A DNA stretch of 64,000 nt, from NCBI RefSeq assembly GCF_937616625.2, contig NC_065572.1, forward strand, positions 37,661,653-37,725,652, read 5' to 3'. Under the pieces are notes generated by a model. The model made no database searches and had not been told where the DNA came from. It was given only the letters and a program-made list of their open reading frames with translations. The DNA is from Mercurialis annua (taxonomy: Eukaryota; Streptophyta; Magnoliopsida; Malpighiales; Euphorbiaceae). Of the stretch, positions 13,101-24,591 are shown piece by piece. Numbering within the stretch: position 1 is the stretch's first letter; each line of letters starts with the position of its first letter. The position numbers were made by a program, and so were the translations under genes.

Positions 13101-13133
13101 TTGGATTTGTTTCGTAACGTTTTAAACATTTGG
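10121..13133. repeat. Segmental duplication within the satellite, copy 2 (empty insertion site)
   Basis: This is the uninterrupted partner of 1-5875. It carries the pre-insertion sequence of the solo LTR target at about 11269-11273. By eye it differs from copy 1 at scattered single bases, many of them C/T or G/A. Confidence 0.85.
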
Positions 13134-15241
13134 TTTTATTTGTAACGTTTGTAAACATTTGACTTAAATCGCTAAAAAGGTGAAATGTTTGGATTTGTTT
13201 TGTAACGTTTGTAAACGTTTGGCTTAAATTGCTATAAAGGCAAAATGTTTGGATTTGTTTCGTAACGTTTGTAAACGTTTGACTTAAATCGCTAAATAGG
13301 TGAAACATTAGGATTTGTTTCGTAACCCTTGTAAACGTTTGGCTTAAATTGCTAAAAAGGTGAAACGCTTTGATTTGTTTCGTAACGTTTGTAAACGTTT
13401 GACTTAAATTGCTAAAAAGGAGGAATGCTTGGATTTTTTTCGTAACGTTTGTAACCGTTTTGCTTAAATTTCTAAAAAGGCGAAACGTTTGGATTTGTTT
13501 TGTAGCGTTTGTAAACGATTGGCTTAAATCGCTAAAAAGGTGAACCTTTTGGATTTGTTTCGTAGCGTTTGTAAACGTTTTGCTTAAATCGCTAAAAAGG
13601 TGAACCGTTTGTCTTTGTTTTGTAGCGTTTGTAGACGTTTGGCTTAAATCGCTAAAAAGGTGAAACGTTTTGATTCGTTTCGGAACGTTTGTAAACGTTT
13701 GGCTTAAATTTCTAAAAAGATGAAACACTTGGATTTGTTTCGGAACATTTGTAAACGTTTGGCTTAAAGTGCTGAAAAGGAGAAACGCTTGGTTTTGTTT
13801 CCTAACGTTTGTAAACATTTGGCTTACATCGCTGGAAATGTGAAACGTTTGGATTTTTTCGTAACGTTTTAAACGTTTGGTTTTGTTTCGAAACGTTTGT
13901 AAAGGTTTGGCTTAAACGCTAGAAATGTAAAACGTTTGGATTTGTTTCTTAACGTTTTAAACGTTTGGTTTTGTTTCATAATGTTTGTAAACGTTTGGCT
14001 TAAATCGCTAAAAAGGGGAAACGTTTGCTTTGTTTCGTAACGTTTGAAAACGTTTGGCTTAAATTGCTAAAAAGGAGAAACGCTTGGATTTGTTTCGTAG
14101 CGTTTGTAAACGTTTGGTTGAAATTACTAAAAAGGTGAAGCGCTTGGATTTGTTTCGTAACATTTGTAAATGTTTGGCTTAAATTGCTAAAAAGGGGAAA
14201 CATTTGGATTTGTTTCATAACCTGTGTAAACGTTTGGCCTAAATTGCTAAAAAGGTGAAACGTTTGGATTTGTTTCGTAACGTTTTGTAAACCTTTGGCT
14301 TAAATCACTAAAAAGGGGAAACGTTTGGAATTATTTCGTAGCGTTTGTAAACGTTTGGCTTCAATCGCTAAAAAGGTGAAACGTTTGGATTTGTTTTGAA
14401 ACATTTGTAAACATTTGGCATAAATCGCTAAAAAGGTGAAATATTTGGATATGTTTCGTAACGTTTTAATCATTTGGCTTAAATCGCTAAATAGCTGAAA
14501 AGTTTGGATTTGTTTTGTAACCCTTGTAAACGTTTGGCTTAAACGCTTTGATTTGTTTCGTAACGTTTGTAAACGTTGGGCTTAAATTGCTAAAAAGGAG
14601 AAACGCTTGGATTTGTTTTGTAACGTTTGTAAATGTTTGGCTTAAATTTCTAAAAAGGTGAAACGTTTGGATTTGTTTCGTAGCGTTTGTAAACGTTTGG
14701 CTTAAATTGCTAAAAAGGTGAACAGTTTGGATTGGTTTCGTACCGTTTGTAAAGGTTTGGCTTAAATCGCTAAAAAGGTGAACTGTTTGGCTTTGTTTTA
14801 TAACGTTTTTAAACATTTGGCATAAATCGCTAAAAAGGTGAAACGTTTTGATTCGTTTCGGAACTTTTGTAAACGTTTGGCTTAAATTTCTAAAAAGGTG
14901 AAACGCTTGGATTTGTTTTGGAACGTTTGTAAACATTTGGCTTATATTTTTAAAAGGGCGAAACGCTTGGATTTGTTTCGTAACGTTTGTAAACGCTTGG
15001 CTTAAAGTGCTAAAAAGGAGAAACGCTTGGTTTTGTTTCGTAACGTTTGTAAACATTTGGCTTAAATCGCTAGAAATGGGAAACGTTTTGATTTTTTTCG
15101 TAACATTTTAAACATTTGGTTTTGTTTCGAAACGTTTGCAAAGGTTTGGCTTAAATCGCTAGAAATGGGAAACGTTTGGATTTGCTTCATAACGTTTTAG
15201 ACGTTTGGTTTTGTTTCATAACGTTTGTAAACGTTTGGCTT

Positions 15242-15599
15242 AAATCGCTAAAAATGGGAAACGTTTGTTTTGTTTCATAACGTTTGTAAACGTTTGGCTG
15301 AAATTACTAAAAAGGTGAAACGCTTGGATTTGTTTCGTAACGTTTGTAAATGTTTGGCTTAAATTGCTAAAAACGGGAAACATTTGGATATGTTTCGTAA
15401 CGTTTGTAAACGTTTGGCTTAAATCGCTAAAAAGGGGAAACGTTTGTTTTGTTTCGTAACGTTTGTAAACGTTTGGATGAAATTACTAAAAAGGTGAAAC
15501 GCTTGGATTTGTTTCGTAACGTTTGTAAATGTTTGGCTTAAATTGCTAAAAAGGTGAAATTTTTGGATTTGTTTCGTAACATTTTGTAAACCTCTGGCT
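15242..15599. repeat. Local tandem duplication of another 179-bp trimer
   Basis: The block starting AAATCGCTAAAAA at 15242 repeats at 15421. Both copies include the shortened motif GAAACGTTTGTTTTGTTTC and the GAAATTACTAAAAAGGTG monomer. A related but longer version lies near 14000-14180. Confidence 0.75.
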
Positions 15600-18463
15600 T
15601 AAATCACTAAAAAGGTGAAACGTTTGGATTTATTTGGTAGCGTTTGTATACGTTTGGCTTCAATCGCTAAAGAGGTGAAACGTTTGGATTTGTTTTGAAA
15701 CGTTTGTAAACGTTAGGCATAAATCTCTAAAAAGGTGAAATATTTGGATATGTTTCGTAACGTTTTAAACGTTTGGCTTAAATCGCTAAAATGGGGAAAT
15801 GTTTGGATCTATTTCGTAACGTTTGTAAACTTTGGGCTTAAATTGCTAAAAAGGTGAAATGTTTGGTTTTGTTTCGTAACATTTGTAAACGTTCGGCTTA
15901 AATCGCTAAAAAGGTAAAACATTTGGTTTTGTTTCGTAAAGTTTGTAAACGTTCGGCTGAAATCTCCAAAAAGGTGAAACGTTTGGATTTGTTTTGTAAC
16001 GTTTATAAACTTTTGACTTAAATTGCTAAAACGGTGAAACCCTCAGTTTTATTTTGTAACGTTTGTAAAAGTTTGGATTTGTTTCGTAACGTTTGTGAAT
16101 GTTTGGTTTTGTTTCGTAACGTTTATAAACATTTTGCTTAAATCGTTAAAATGGGGAAACATTTGGATTGTTTCGTAATGTTTGTAAAGGTTTGGCTTCA
16201 ATCGCTAAAAAGGTGAAACGTTTTGATTCGTTTCGTAACGTTTGTAAACATTTGGCTTAAATTGCTAAAAATATGAAACGTTTGTTTTTGTTCAGTATTG
16301 TTTGTAAACGTTTGGATTTATTTTGTAATGTTTTAAATATTTGGCTTAAATTGCTAAAAAGGTTAACATTTTGTTTTGTTTCGTAACCTTTGTAAACATT
16401 TGGCTTAAATAGCTAAAAAGGTGAATCGTTTGGATTTGTTTCGTAACGTTTGTAAACGTTTGACTTAATTTGCTAAAAAAGGTGAAACGCTTGGATTTGT
16501 TCGTAACTTTTGGAAACGTTTGGCTCAAATCGCTAAAAAGGTTAAACTCTTGGATTTGTTTCTTAACGTTTGTAAACATTTGTTTTAAATCGCTATAAAT
16601 GTGAGACATTTGGTTTTGTTCCGTAACGTTTGGAAACGTTTGGCTTAATTGGCTAAAAAGTGAAACATTTGGTTTTGTTCCGTAACATTTGTAAACGTTT
16701 CGCTTAAATCCCTAAAAATGTGAAATGTTTGGTTTTGTTTTGTAACGTTTGTTAACGTTTGGCTTAAATCACTAAAAAGTGGAAACATTTGGATTTGTTT
16801 CGTAACGTTTGTAAACGTTTGACTTAAATTGCTAAAAAGACGAAACGTTTGGATATTTTCGTAACGTTTGTAAACGTTTGGCATAAATCGCTAAAAAGGT
16901 GAAACATTTGGATTTATTTAGTAACAATTGTAAACGTTTCACTTAAATTGCTAAAAAGGTGAAACATTTGGATTTGTTAAGTAACGTTTGTAAACGTTTG
17001 GCTTAAATCTCTAAAAGGGGAAACGTTTGGATTTGTTTCGTAACGTTTGTAAACATTTGGCTTAAATCGCTAAAAAGGTAAAACGTTTGGATTTGTTTCA
17101 TAACGTTTGTAAACGCTTGGCTTAAACTGCTAAAAGAGTGAAACATTTATATTTATTTCGTAACCTTTATAAACGTTTCGCTTAAATCGCCAAAAAGGTG
17201 AAACGTTTGGATTTGTTTCGTAACGTATGTAAACGTTTGGCTTAAATCGCTAAAACGGTGAAACATTTGGATTTATTTCGTAACGTTTATAAACATTTGG
17301 CTTCAATCGCTAAAAAGGTGAAACATTTGGATTTCTTTCGTAATGTTTGTAAACGTTTGGCATAAATTGCTAAAAAGGTGAAATGTTTGGATTTGTTTTC
17401 GTAACGTTTTAAACGTTTGGCTTAAATCGCTACAATGTGGAAACGTTTGGATTTGTTTCGTAGCGTTTGTAAACGTTTGGCTTAAATTGCAAAAAAGGTT
17501 AAACGTTTGGTTTTGCTTCGTAACGTTTGTAAACATTCGGCATAAATCGCTAAAAAGGTGAAACGCTTGAATTTGCTTCCTAATGTTTGTAAACGTTTGG
17601 CGTAAATAGCTAACAAGGTGAAACGTTTGGATTTGTTTCATAACGTTTGTAAACGTTTGTCTTAAATTACTAAAAAGGTGAAACGCTTGGATTTATTTCG
17701 GAACGTTTGTAAATGTTTGGCTTAAAATGCGAAAAAAGGAGAAATTCTTGGTTTTGTTTCGTAACGTTTGTATAGGTTTGGCTTAAATCGCTAAAAATGT
17801 GAAACGTTCGGTTTTGTTTCGTACAGTTTTAAACGTTTGGCTTTCTTTTGTAACATTTGTAAACGTTTGCCTTAAATCACTAAAAAGGAGAAACGTCTGG
17901 ATTTGTTTCGTAACATTTGTAAATGTTTGCCTTAAATCGCTATAAAGTCGAAACATTTGGATTTGTTTCGTAACGTTTGTAAACGTTTGGCTTAAATCGC
18001 TAATAAGGTGAAACGTTTGGATTTGTTTCGTAACGTTTGCAAACGTTTGGCTTGAATCCCTAAAAAGGGAAACCGTTTGGATTCGCTTCGTATCGTTTGT
18101 AAATGTTTGGCTTAAATCGCTAAAAAAGTGAACCTTTGTAAACGTTTGTCTTAAATTGCTAAAGGTGAAACGCTTTTATTTGTTTCTTAACGTTTGTAAA
18201 CGTTTGGCTTAAATTGCTATAAATGAGAAACGCTTGGATTTATTTTGTAACGTTTGTAAACGTTTGGCTTAAATTGCTAAAAGGGGAAACGTTTGGATTT
18301 GTTTAGTAGCGTTTATAAACGTTTGGCTTAAATTGCTAAAACGGTAAAACGTTTGGAATTGTTTGGTAACGTTTGTAAACATTCGGCTTAAATCGCTAAT
18401 AAAGTCAAACGTTTGAATTTGTTTCGTAACGTTGGTAAACGTTTGGCTTAAATTGCTAAAAAG

Positions 18464-18468
18464 ATAAA
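18464..18468. repeat. Target-site duplication of the gypsy element, left copy (ATAAA)
   Basis: ATAAA precedes the left end TGTCACGACC. The right flank at 29180-29184 is GTAAA, one mismatch. The surrounding satellite would read GCTAAAAAG-GTAAA-ACGCTTGG, so the left copy probably carries a point change. Confidence 0.75.
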
Positions 18469-19063
18469 TGTCACGACCCATTTTCATGAATCACGACCGG
18501 CGCTAGGGTATGGATAATGTAGTACCAAAACCCGTAGCTAGCCTTTCATTTAACACATAAACACATGAACTTGCAGAAAACCAATGCTCGGGGGTAACCG
18601 AGACTTCAGCCTAAATCTAGCAGTTATAATATTCAACAGTTAATATAACATGCTTATTCAATTCCGAGTCAAAATAGATTTATCATAACTAAAGTAAATG
18701 ATATAACATGCCAAAGCAATAAAACCAGTCGAACCAATCCGACAAATATATAATAATAATAATAAAGACGTCTAGTTACTACTGCGGTCTAAGAATAAAA
18801 CAGTTTTACAGTTTATCAAAAATAAATGGAACCTCCGAGGAAAAGTAAATGCGGAGATCACCAGACTCTCTCAGATCATAACCCTGGGAAAATTGGGAAA
18901 ATAACGGGGTCAGATATACTGAGATGAGTTTATACCACTATCTACATTTATTAAGTGGAAAACCTTTAAAACCGATTAAAACATTTAATAACGATATTAC
19001 AAATAATAGTTGGAACCCTAATCCACAATTCTAAATAATAAACATAATCCAACAGGTCTGGTC

Positions 19064-19117
19064 CCGAGTTACTAGTAACTACCAAGTTAACCGAGTTACT
19101 AGTAACTACCAAGTTAA
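19064..19117. repeat. 27-bp tandem duplication at a deletion junction in the 3' LTR
   Basis: Two copies of the unit starting CCGAGTTACTAGTAACT (19064-19090 and 19091-19117) replace the segment lying between CCGAG at 26839 and CCGAG at 27451 in the other LTR. The unit contains the perfect palindrome AGTTACTAGTAACT. The 5' LTR has this unit once. Confidence 0.88.
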
Positions 19118-20375
19118 CCTCACTTGTCGAGTGACCCAAGTCTAACCCGACCCAAAACATTTATCAAATATAAACCCGAGTTTATATTTATAAAAATAAT
19201 AAATAAAAATAATAAATCATTAAAACAGAACTCAAAAACTTCGAAATCAAATAACCTAAGTTACAACCCAAAAACTTAATTAAATAAAAAGTTTAGGGAC
19301 TAAACTACACTTTAGCCAATTAGGGACTAAACGGTAATTTTGCCAATTTGATATCCGAATTCAATTTAATTGCTTTTGTTTATACTTAAGACAAAATTTA
19401 GAATAATCAACCAATGATCCACTTAAGTACGTTATACAATAAGTTCAGGGACTAAATTATAATGTAGCCAACTTTTGACAAATCGACATTTGAAGGCAAT
19501 TATAATTACCCGAGTAATTATATTAATTAAATAATAATTATCTATCGTTATCACTATTTAATTTCAAATCAAAATAAAACTCAAGTTATTAATTTAAAGT
19601 TTAACCTTAAGGATTAAGTTGATTTAAGTTAAAGTCTTTGGTGATTAAAATGGTTATTTGGCCAATCATCTTCCTAATTTAAACAAACAGTACCCGCCAT
19701 GCCCAAACCAAATGCAGAAGCCAAAACACCAATTAATTTCCAAACTTCAAAACCCAGAACAGAGACATGAACAATCAACCTCAAATAACAATCTCAAAAC
19801 CTTTAACAAACATAACTTATCAAGATCAACACAATATACCCTAGTTTCACAACACGGCAATTGATAAACCACAAAACCGAGAATCCTCAAACGTCGATGA
19901 ATCCAAAATGGTGGATTCAAACCACAACCAATAGCTCAAAATGATATAAGACTAACATACTAAGAGATTATAATCCAAACAATCAAACCCATGGCCAAAG
20001 GAAGATAGAAACATTCGGCGGAAACCAAGAGAAATCAAGAACAGTAAATGGACAACTAAAAGCGATAAACCGAACGGCAAAATAACGAGATCAACGGCGT
20101 ACCGTTAAGCAAAGCGAACGAATCGAATCGAAGGTATACGAGTCTAGGACGCCTGAGATCAAACGGTTTTGATTTCGACCTAGAAACGAATGGGTACGAT
20201 TCAATTATACGGAGTTGCCGTTATAAGGCCTAAACTGAAATTAAAGATAGGAAACTTACTGATGAACACCAAGAAATTTGGAGAATAATTGTAGTGTAAA
20301 TTCTCGGAGAATCGAATGAATAATGACGGCTAGGGTTTATGAAAATAAGGAATGAATGAATCGTGGAGTATTACG

Positions 20376-20383
20376 TACTTATA
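20376..20383 (-). promoter_or_regulatory. Possible TATA box in the 3' LTR (TATAAGTA on the minus strand)
   Basis: Read on the minus strand, CCCTATAAGTACG lies about 430 bp from the LTR start. The matching place in the 5' LTR reads TATGAGTA. Prediction only. Confidence 0.45.
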
Positions 20384-20814
20384 GGGTTGGAAAAGAAACG
20401 AAATTCAGTAACAGAATATGAGGGTCTCAGGTGTAGCGGCATTGTTTCTGGTTCTTATATTGAAGGTTAAAAATAAGAATGGGCCTGTTATGTTAATACA
20501 AAAAAATGGGCTTAACTAAGCCTTAAGAAGGAAAATGGACAACGTGAATTGCATGGATATCATGCATGAATATTTCATTTTAACTCCTCTTTTTCTTTTG
20601 TTTTTATTTTGTTTTTATTTCTTTTAAGATTTAAAAATACCAACGCAATATGAATCGAATCATGACCGAATCAACGAGTGATTCCAATTAAATTAAATTA
20701 AAATATTTAATAAAAATAATAATAAATTACCTAAAGTTTGGCAGAATGTAAAATAAAATAAAATAATATTTAAAATAATTTAAAAATAATGACAGAAAAA
20801 TACGGGATATTATA

Positions 20815-20827
20815 TTCTCCCCAACTT
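20815..20827 (-). other. Polypurine tract of the gypsy element
   Basis: The minus strand reads AAGTTGGGGAGAA immediately before the 3' LTR, preceded by the CGAGGACGAATTTTTGTTAA context usual in plant gypsy elements. It primes plus-strand DNA synthesis. Confidence 0.9.
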
Positions 20828-20934
20828 AACAAAAATTCGTCCTCGAATTAAAACGTAACTAACTAAAATCATAACAACACATAAAGCACATAGAAACAAG
20901 TAACTATAAACACATAAGCAAGGACACACATACC

Positions 20935-23900
20935 TCAAGGAAAAAGGAAAGGATAACGTTTCCGCATATCGGACTCCGTCTCCCAAGTGCACTCCTCAAC
21001 GGAATGATTGCGCCAGAGAACTTTGACCATCATAATCTCCTTGTTCCGTAACTTACGCACTTGCGTATCAACAATCTCTACTGGTTGTTCCTCATACGAC
21101 AATTCTTGATCAATCTCAACGCTCTGAGGCACAATCACGTGTGAAGGATCTGAGATGCACTTCCTCAACATAGAGATATGAAACACAGGATGCACTAAAG
21201 ACATGTCTGGCGGCAGAACCAGACGATAAGCCACACCTTCAATCCTCTCTGAAATCTCATAAGGACCAATATACCTCGGTGCCAACTTTCCCTTAACACC
21301 AAAACGAACCACGCATTTCATAGGCAAAACCCGAAGAAACACGAAATCACCAACATGAAACTCAATGTCTTTCCTCTTCGGATCAGCATAACTCTTGTGC
21401 CGACTAAAAGCAGTCTCTAACCTCCGCTTAATCAACGGTACCTTCTCCGAGGTAATCTGAATAATCTCAGCTCCCGAGAGTTTACGCTCTCCGACCTCCT
21501 CCCAACAGATAGGAGATCTACACTTGCGCCCATACAAAGCCTCATACGGCGCCATCTCGATACTCGCGTGGTAACTGTTGTTATAAGAAAACTCAATCAA
21601 CGGTAAATGAGTATCCCAGCTACCCTGAAAATCGAGAACACACATTCTGAGCATATCCTCCAACGTCTGAATAGTCCTCTCAGACTGGCCGTCAGTCTGA
21701 GGATGAAAAGCTGTACTGAAATCCAACCGAGAACCCAAGGATTCCTGTAACGCTTTCCATAACCTCGAAGTAAACACAGAACCTCTGTCTGAAACAATAG
21801 AAAATGGTACACCATGCAAACTGGCAATCCTATCGATGTACAACTGAGCCAACCTCGAAGCAGTATACGAAACCTTAATTGGAAGGAAATGAGCTGACTT
21901 GGTCATGCGGTCAACTATAACCCAAATGGAATCGTACCCCTGCCGAGTACGTGGCAAACCAACCACAAAATCCATAGCAATCCGCTCCCACTTCCACTCT
22001 GGAATAGGTAGTGGCTGCAGATAACCAAAAGGTCTCTGATGCTCCAGCTTCACCTGCTGGCACGTCAGAAACTTAGAAACATACTCAGCGACATCATTCT
22101 TCATCCCGCTCCACCAATAGGTACCCTTAAGATCATCGTACATCTTAGTAGAACCCGGATGAACACTATAAGAAGACTTGTGCGCTTCCTCCAAGATCTG
22201 GTCCCTCAAACCATCTGAATCCGGAACACACAGTCTCGAACCATGTCTCAGAACACCATCCACCAAAGTAAACTCAGAATTACTGTCCTGCTGAATCTCC
22301 TCAATAATCCGTTTCAACTGTGGATGCTCAGCTTGTAAAGCTTTGATCCGATCAATCAAAATGGGTTGCACTTGTAACTGTGCTAACAAACAACCAGCCT
22401 GAGAAATCTGAAAACCATAGCCCGAAACTATCAAACTGTGCCACTCTCTAATCATGGGTCTACGCCCAACCTCAGTGATATGAGCCAAACTGCCCGAAGA
22501 CTTGCGACTCAACGCATCGGCTACCACATTAGCCTTACCAGGATGGTACTGAATAGTACAGTCGTAGTCTTTCAGCAACTCTAGCCACCTCCTCTGTCTC
22601 AAGTTCAACTCTCTCTGATCAAAGATATACTTCAAACTCTTGTGATCAGTGAAAATTTCACAAGTAGCACCATACAGATAATGCCTCCAAATCTTCAGAG
22701 CAAAGACCACAGCCGCAAGCTCCAAATCATGAGTAGGGTAATTCACCTCATGCTTCTTCAACTGACGGGAAGCATAGGCAATTACCTGTCCATGTTGCAT
22801 CAGCACGCAACCCAAACCAATCTGAGACGCATCACAATACACTGTGAAACCGTCAATGCCAGAAGGCAATGCCAAAACCGGAGCTGTAGTCAAAATATCC
22901 TTGCGCTTCTCAAAGCTCGCCTCGCACTTGTCAGTCCACTCAAACTTAACACCCTTCTGTGTCAGTTTAGTCAACGGTGCAGATATTCTGGAGAAATCTT
23001 GCACGAACCGACGACAGTAGCCAGCTAAACCCAGAAAACTTCTGATCTCGGTAACTGACCTTGGCCTCTGCCAATCCATAACCGTCTCAATCTTCTTCGG
23101 ATCAACCTTGATCCCATCCTTCGACACCACGTGTCCTAAGAAGGTAACCTGCTCCAGCCAAAACTCACACTTTGAGAACTTAGCATACAACTGATGCTCT
23201 CGCAAGGTTTGTAATATAGTCCTCAAGTGATAAGCATGCTCCTCCTCACTCCGAGAATAGATCAAAATGTCATCAATGAAAACAATAACGAATTGATCCA
23301 AAAACGGCTTGAACACTCTGTTCATCATATCCATGAACGATGCTGGCGCGTTAGTCAGACCAAAGGACATAACCAGGAACTCAAAATGTCCATAACGAGT
23401 CCGAAAAGCAGTCTTAGGCACATCTGCATCACGGATCCGAAGCTGATGATACCCAGACCTCAAATCAATCTTGGAAAAACACTTCGCACCCTGCAACTGG
23501 TCAAACAAATCATCGATGCGAGGAAGAGGATATATGTTTTTGACAGTAGCCTTGTTCAACTGTCTGTAGTCGATACACAGTCGAAAGGAACCGTCTTTCT
23601 TCTTCACAAACAGAACTGGAGCACCCCACGGAGAAGTACTCGGTCTGATGAACCCGCTATCCAACAACTCTTGTAACTGGTCCTTCAACTCCTTCAGCTC
23701 TGCAGGAGCCATCCGATACGGCGGTATCGAAATCGGAGCTGTACCAGAAACCACATCAATGCAAAACTCAATATCGCGATCAGGTGGTAATCCAGGAAAT
23801 TCCTCTGGAAGCACATCAGTGAATTCATTCACTATCGGAACACTATGCATATCCCCACTACTAGTCTCCAAATCACGAACCACAACAAGAAAACTCTGGC

Positions 23901-24591
23901 AACCCTTGCCCAACATCCGCTTCGCCTTGATGGCGGAAATCAGATTCTTAGGTGTCTCCGCCTTTTCTCCCTGAAAGGAAAAAGGTAGATCACCCGGAAT
24001 CCGAAACTCGACTGACTTCCCCCGACAGTCAATAGAAGCATAATGGCGGGATAGCCAATCCATCCCCAAGATGACATCAAAAGAAAGAACGTCAAGTAAA
24101 ATCAAATCAGCACATAATTCTCTACCCTGAATAACCACTGGACAAGAAGGATACACAACATCCACTATTACACCTTCAGACATAGGTGTAGACACAGCTA
24201 GAGGTTCACTCAAAACAGTTGATGCAATACCCAATTTCCCAGCAAAGCAAGTAGACACAAACGAATGGGTTGCACCCGCATCAAATAACACCAAAGCATC
24301 AGTAAAAGAGATCGGAATGGTACCTTGCACCACGGCATTTGATGCACGCGCATCCTGAAGAGTAAGTGCGAACACTCTGGCCTGACCCTGCGGCTGCTGC
24401 TGCAAACTCTGCCCAGTACCATAACCGTTGGAACCTCTACCCCCGTTACCACGGCCCCCAAAACCTCTGCCACCAGAACCACGGCCCCGCTGGCCACCAA
24501 AAGATGCTGCAGGTTGAGAGTACCCTACAGACTGTGTAAACGCAGGTCTCTGCTGCTGATAAAATGACTGCGCCACACTGGAGTTAGACAT
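20935..24591 (-). CDS. pol: Gypsy Pol polyprotein: protease, RT, RNase H, integrase, chromodomain
   Basis: An uninterrupted frame of 1218 codons. An Arg/Gly-rich linker spans residues 31-57. The aspartic protease has [10 protein letters not shown] with the catalytic Asp at 104, and ILGMDWL near 174. Reverse transcriptase runs from about 300 to 470, with [15 protein letters not shown] and the [10 protein letters not shown] active site (Asp 440, 441). RNase H starts at about 580 (Asp 587), with a TDHKSL motif and DALSRK near 692. The integrase zinc region has His 804 and His 811, but Phe 841 stands where the first Cys of the usual CxxC is expected; Cys 844 is kept. The DDE triad is Asp 874, Asp 935 and Glu 971, with 35 residues between the last two. 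The chromodomain covers about 1163-1215 ([14 protein letters not shown]). The frame is open upstream of this ATG through the zinc knuckle, so the ATG is only the first Met and need not be a true start. The product would copy RNA to DNA and insert it in chromatin. Confidence 0.93.
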   Translation of the reverse strand: MSNSSVAQSFYQQQRPAFTQSVGYSQPAASFGGQRGRGSGGRGFGGRGNGGRGSNGYGTGQSLQQQPQGQARVFALTLQDARASNAVVQGTIPISFTDALVLFDAGATHSFVSTCFAGKLGIASTVLSEPLAVSTPMSEGVIVDVVYPSCPVVIQGRELCADLILLDVLSFDVILGMDWLSRHYASIDCRGKSVEFRIPGDLPFSFQGEKAETPKNLISAIKAKRMLGKGCQSFLVVVRDLETSSGDMHSVPIVNEFTDVLPEEFPGLPPDRDIEFCIDVVSGTAPISIPPYRMAPAELKELKDQLQELLDSGFIRPSTSPWGAPVLFVKKKDGSFRLCIDYRQLNKATVKNIYPLPRIDDLFDQLQGAKCFSKIDLRSGYHQLRIRDADVPKTAFRTRYGHFEFLVMSFGLTNAPASFMDMMNRVFKPFLDQFVIVFIDDILIYSRSEEEHAYHLRTILQTLREHQLYAKFSKCEFWLEQVTFLGHVVSKDGIKVDPKKIETVMDWQRPRSVTEIRSFLGLAGYCRRFVQDFSRISAPLTKLTQKGVKFEWTDKCEASFEKRKDILTTAPVLALPSGIDGFTVYCDASQIGLGCVLMQHGQVIAYASRQLKKHEVNYPTHDLELAAVVFALKIWRHYLYGATCEIFTDHKSLKYIFDQRELNLRQRRWLELLKDYDCTIQYHPGKANVVADALSRKSSGSLAHITEVGRRPMIREWHSLIVSGYGFQISQAGCLLAQLQVQPILIDRIKALQAEHPQLKRIIEEIQQDSNSEFTLVDGVLRHGSRLCVPDSDGLRDQILEEAHKSSYSVHPGSTKMYDDLKGTYWWSGMKNDVAEYVSKFLTCQQVKLEHQRPFGYLQPLPIPEWKWERIAMDFVVGLPRTRQGYDSIWVIVDRMTKSAHFLPIKVSYTASRLAQLYIDRIASLHGVPFSIVSDRGSVFTSRLWKALQESLGSRLDFSTAFHPQTDGQSERTIQTLEDMLRMCVLDFQGSWDTHLPLIEFSYNNSYHASIEMAPYEALYGRKCRSPICWEEVGERKLSGAEIIQITSEKVPLIKRRLETAFSRHKSYADPKRKDIEFHVGDFVFLRVLPMKCVVRFGVKGKLAPRYIGPYEISERIEGVAYRLVLPPDMSLVHPVFHISMLRKCISDPSHVIVPQSVEIDQELSYEEQPVEIVDTQVRKLRNKEIMMVKVLWRNHSVEECTWETESDMRKRYPFLFP

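Larger units (their letters stand above)
4006..18468. repeat. 60-bp satellite array, old divergent block
   Basis: About 14.5 kb of uninterrupted head-to-tail monomers in the same orientation as the rest of the window. Two monomer styles alternate: ATCGCT with AAACGTTTGG, and ATTGCT with AAACGCTTGG or AAATGCTTGG. Shortened monomers recur. One type runs AACGTTTTAAACGTTTGG straight into TTTTG (for example 7965-7985, 8815-8830, 13875-13890). Another reads CGTAACGTTTGGCTTCAATCG (for example 4847, 9141). Larger repeats within the block are diverged, such as the similar stretches at about 13.2-14.3 kb and 14.4-15.6 kb. Minus-strand frames read as a 20-residue repeat because 60 is divisible by three. 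No other gene signal is seen. Confidence 0.96.
18469..20814 (-). repeat. 3' LTR of the gypsy element (internally deleted)
   Basis: 2346 bp, running from TGTCACGACC on the plus strand to GATATTATA, where the 5' LTR has GATATTACA. The element-sense start is thus TA instead of TG, a point change. Compared with the 2934-bp 5' LTR it lacks about 0.6 kb. At the deletion point it carries two tandem copies of a 27-bp unit (19064-19117). The remainder aligns throughout with the other LTR. Confidence 0.93.

Noticed and set aside
19658..19864. Plus-strand frame in the gypsy 3' LTR
   Set aside because: The equivalent in the other LTR carries a single-base insertion (near 28141) that breaks it, and it has no known features.
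22642..23974. Plus-strand frames opposite gypsy pol
   Set aside because: They are antisense shadows of the well-supported pol frame.
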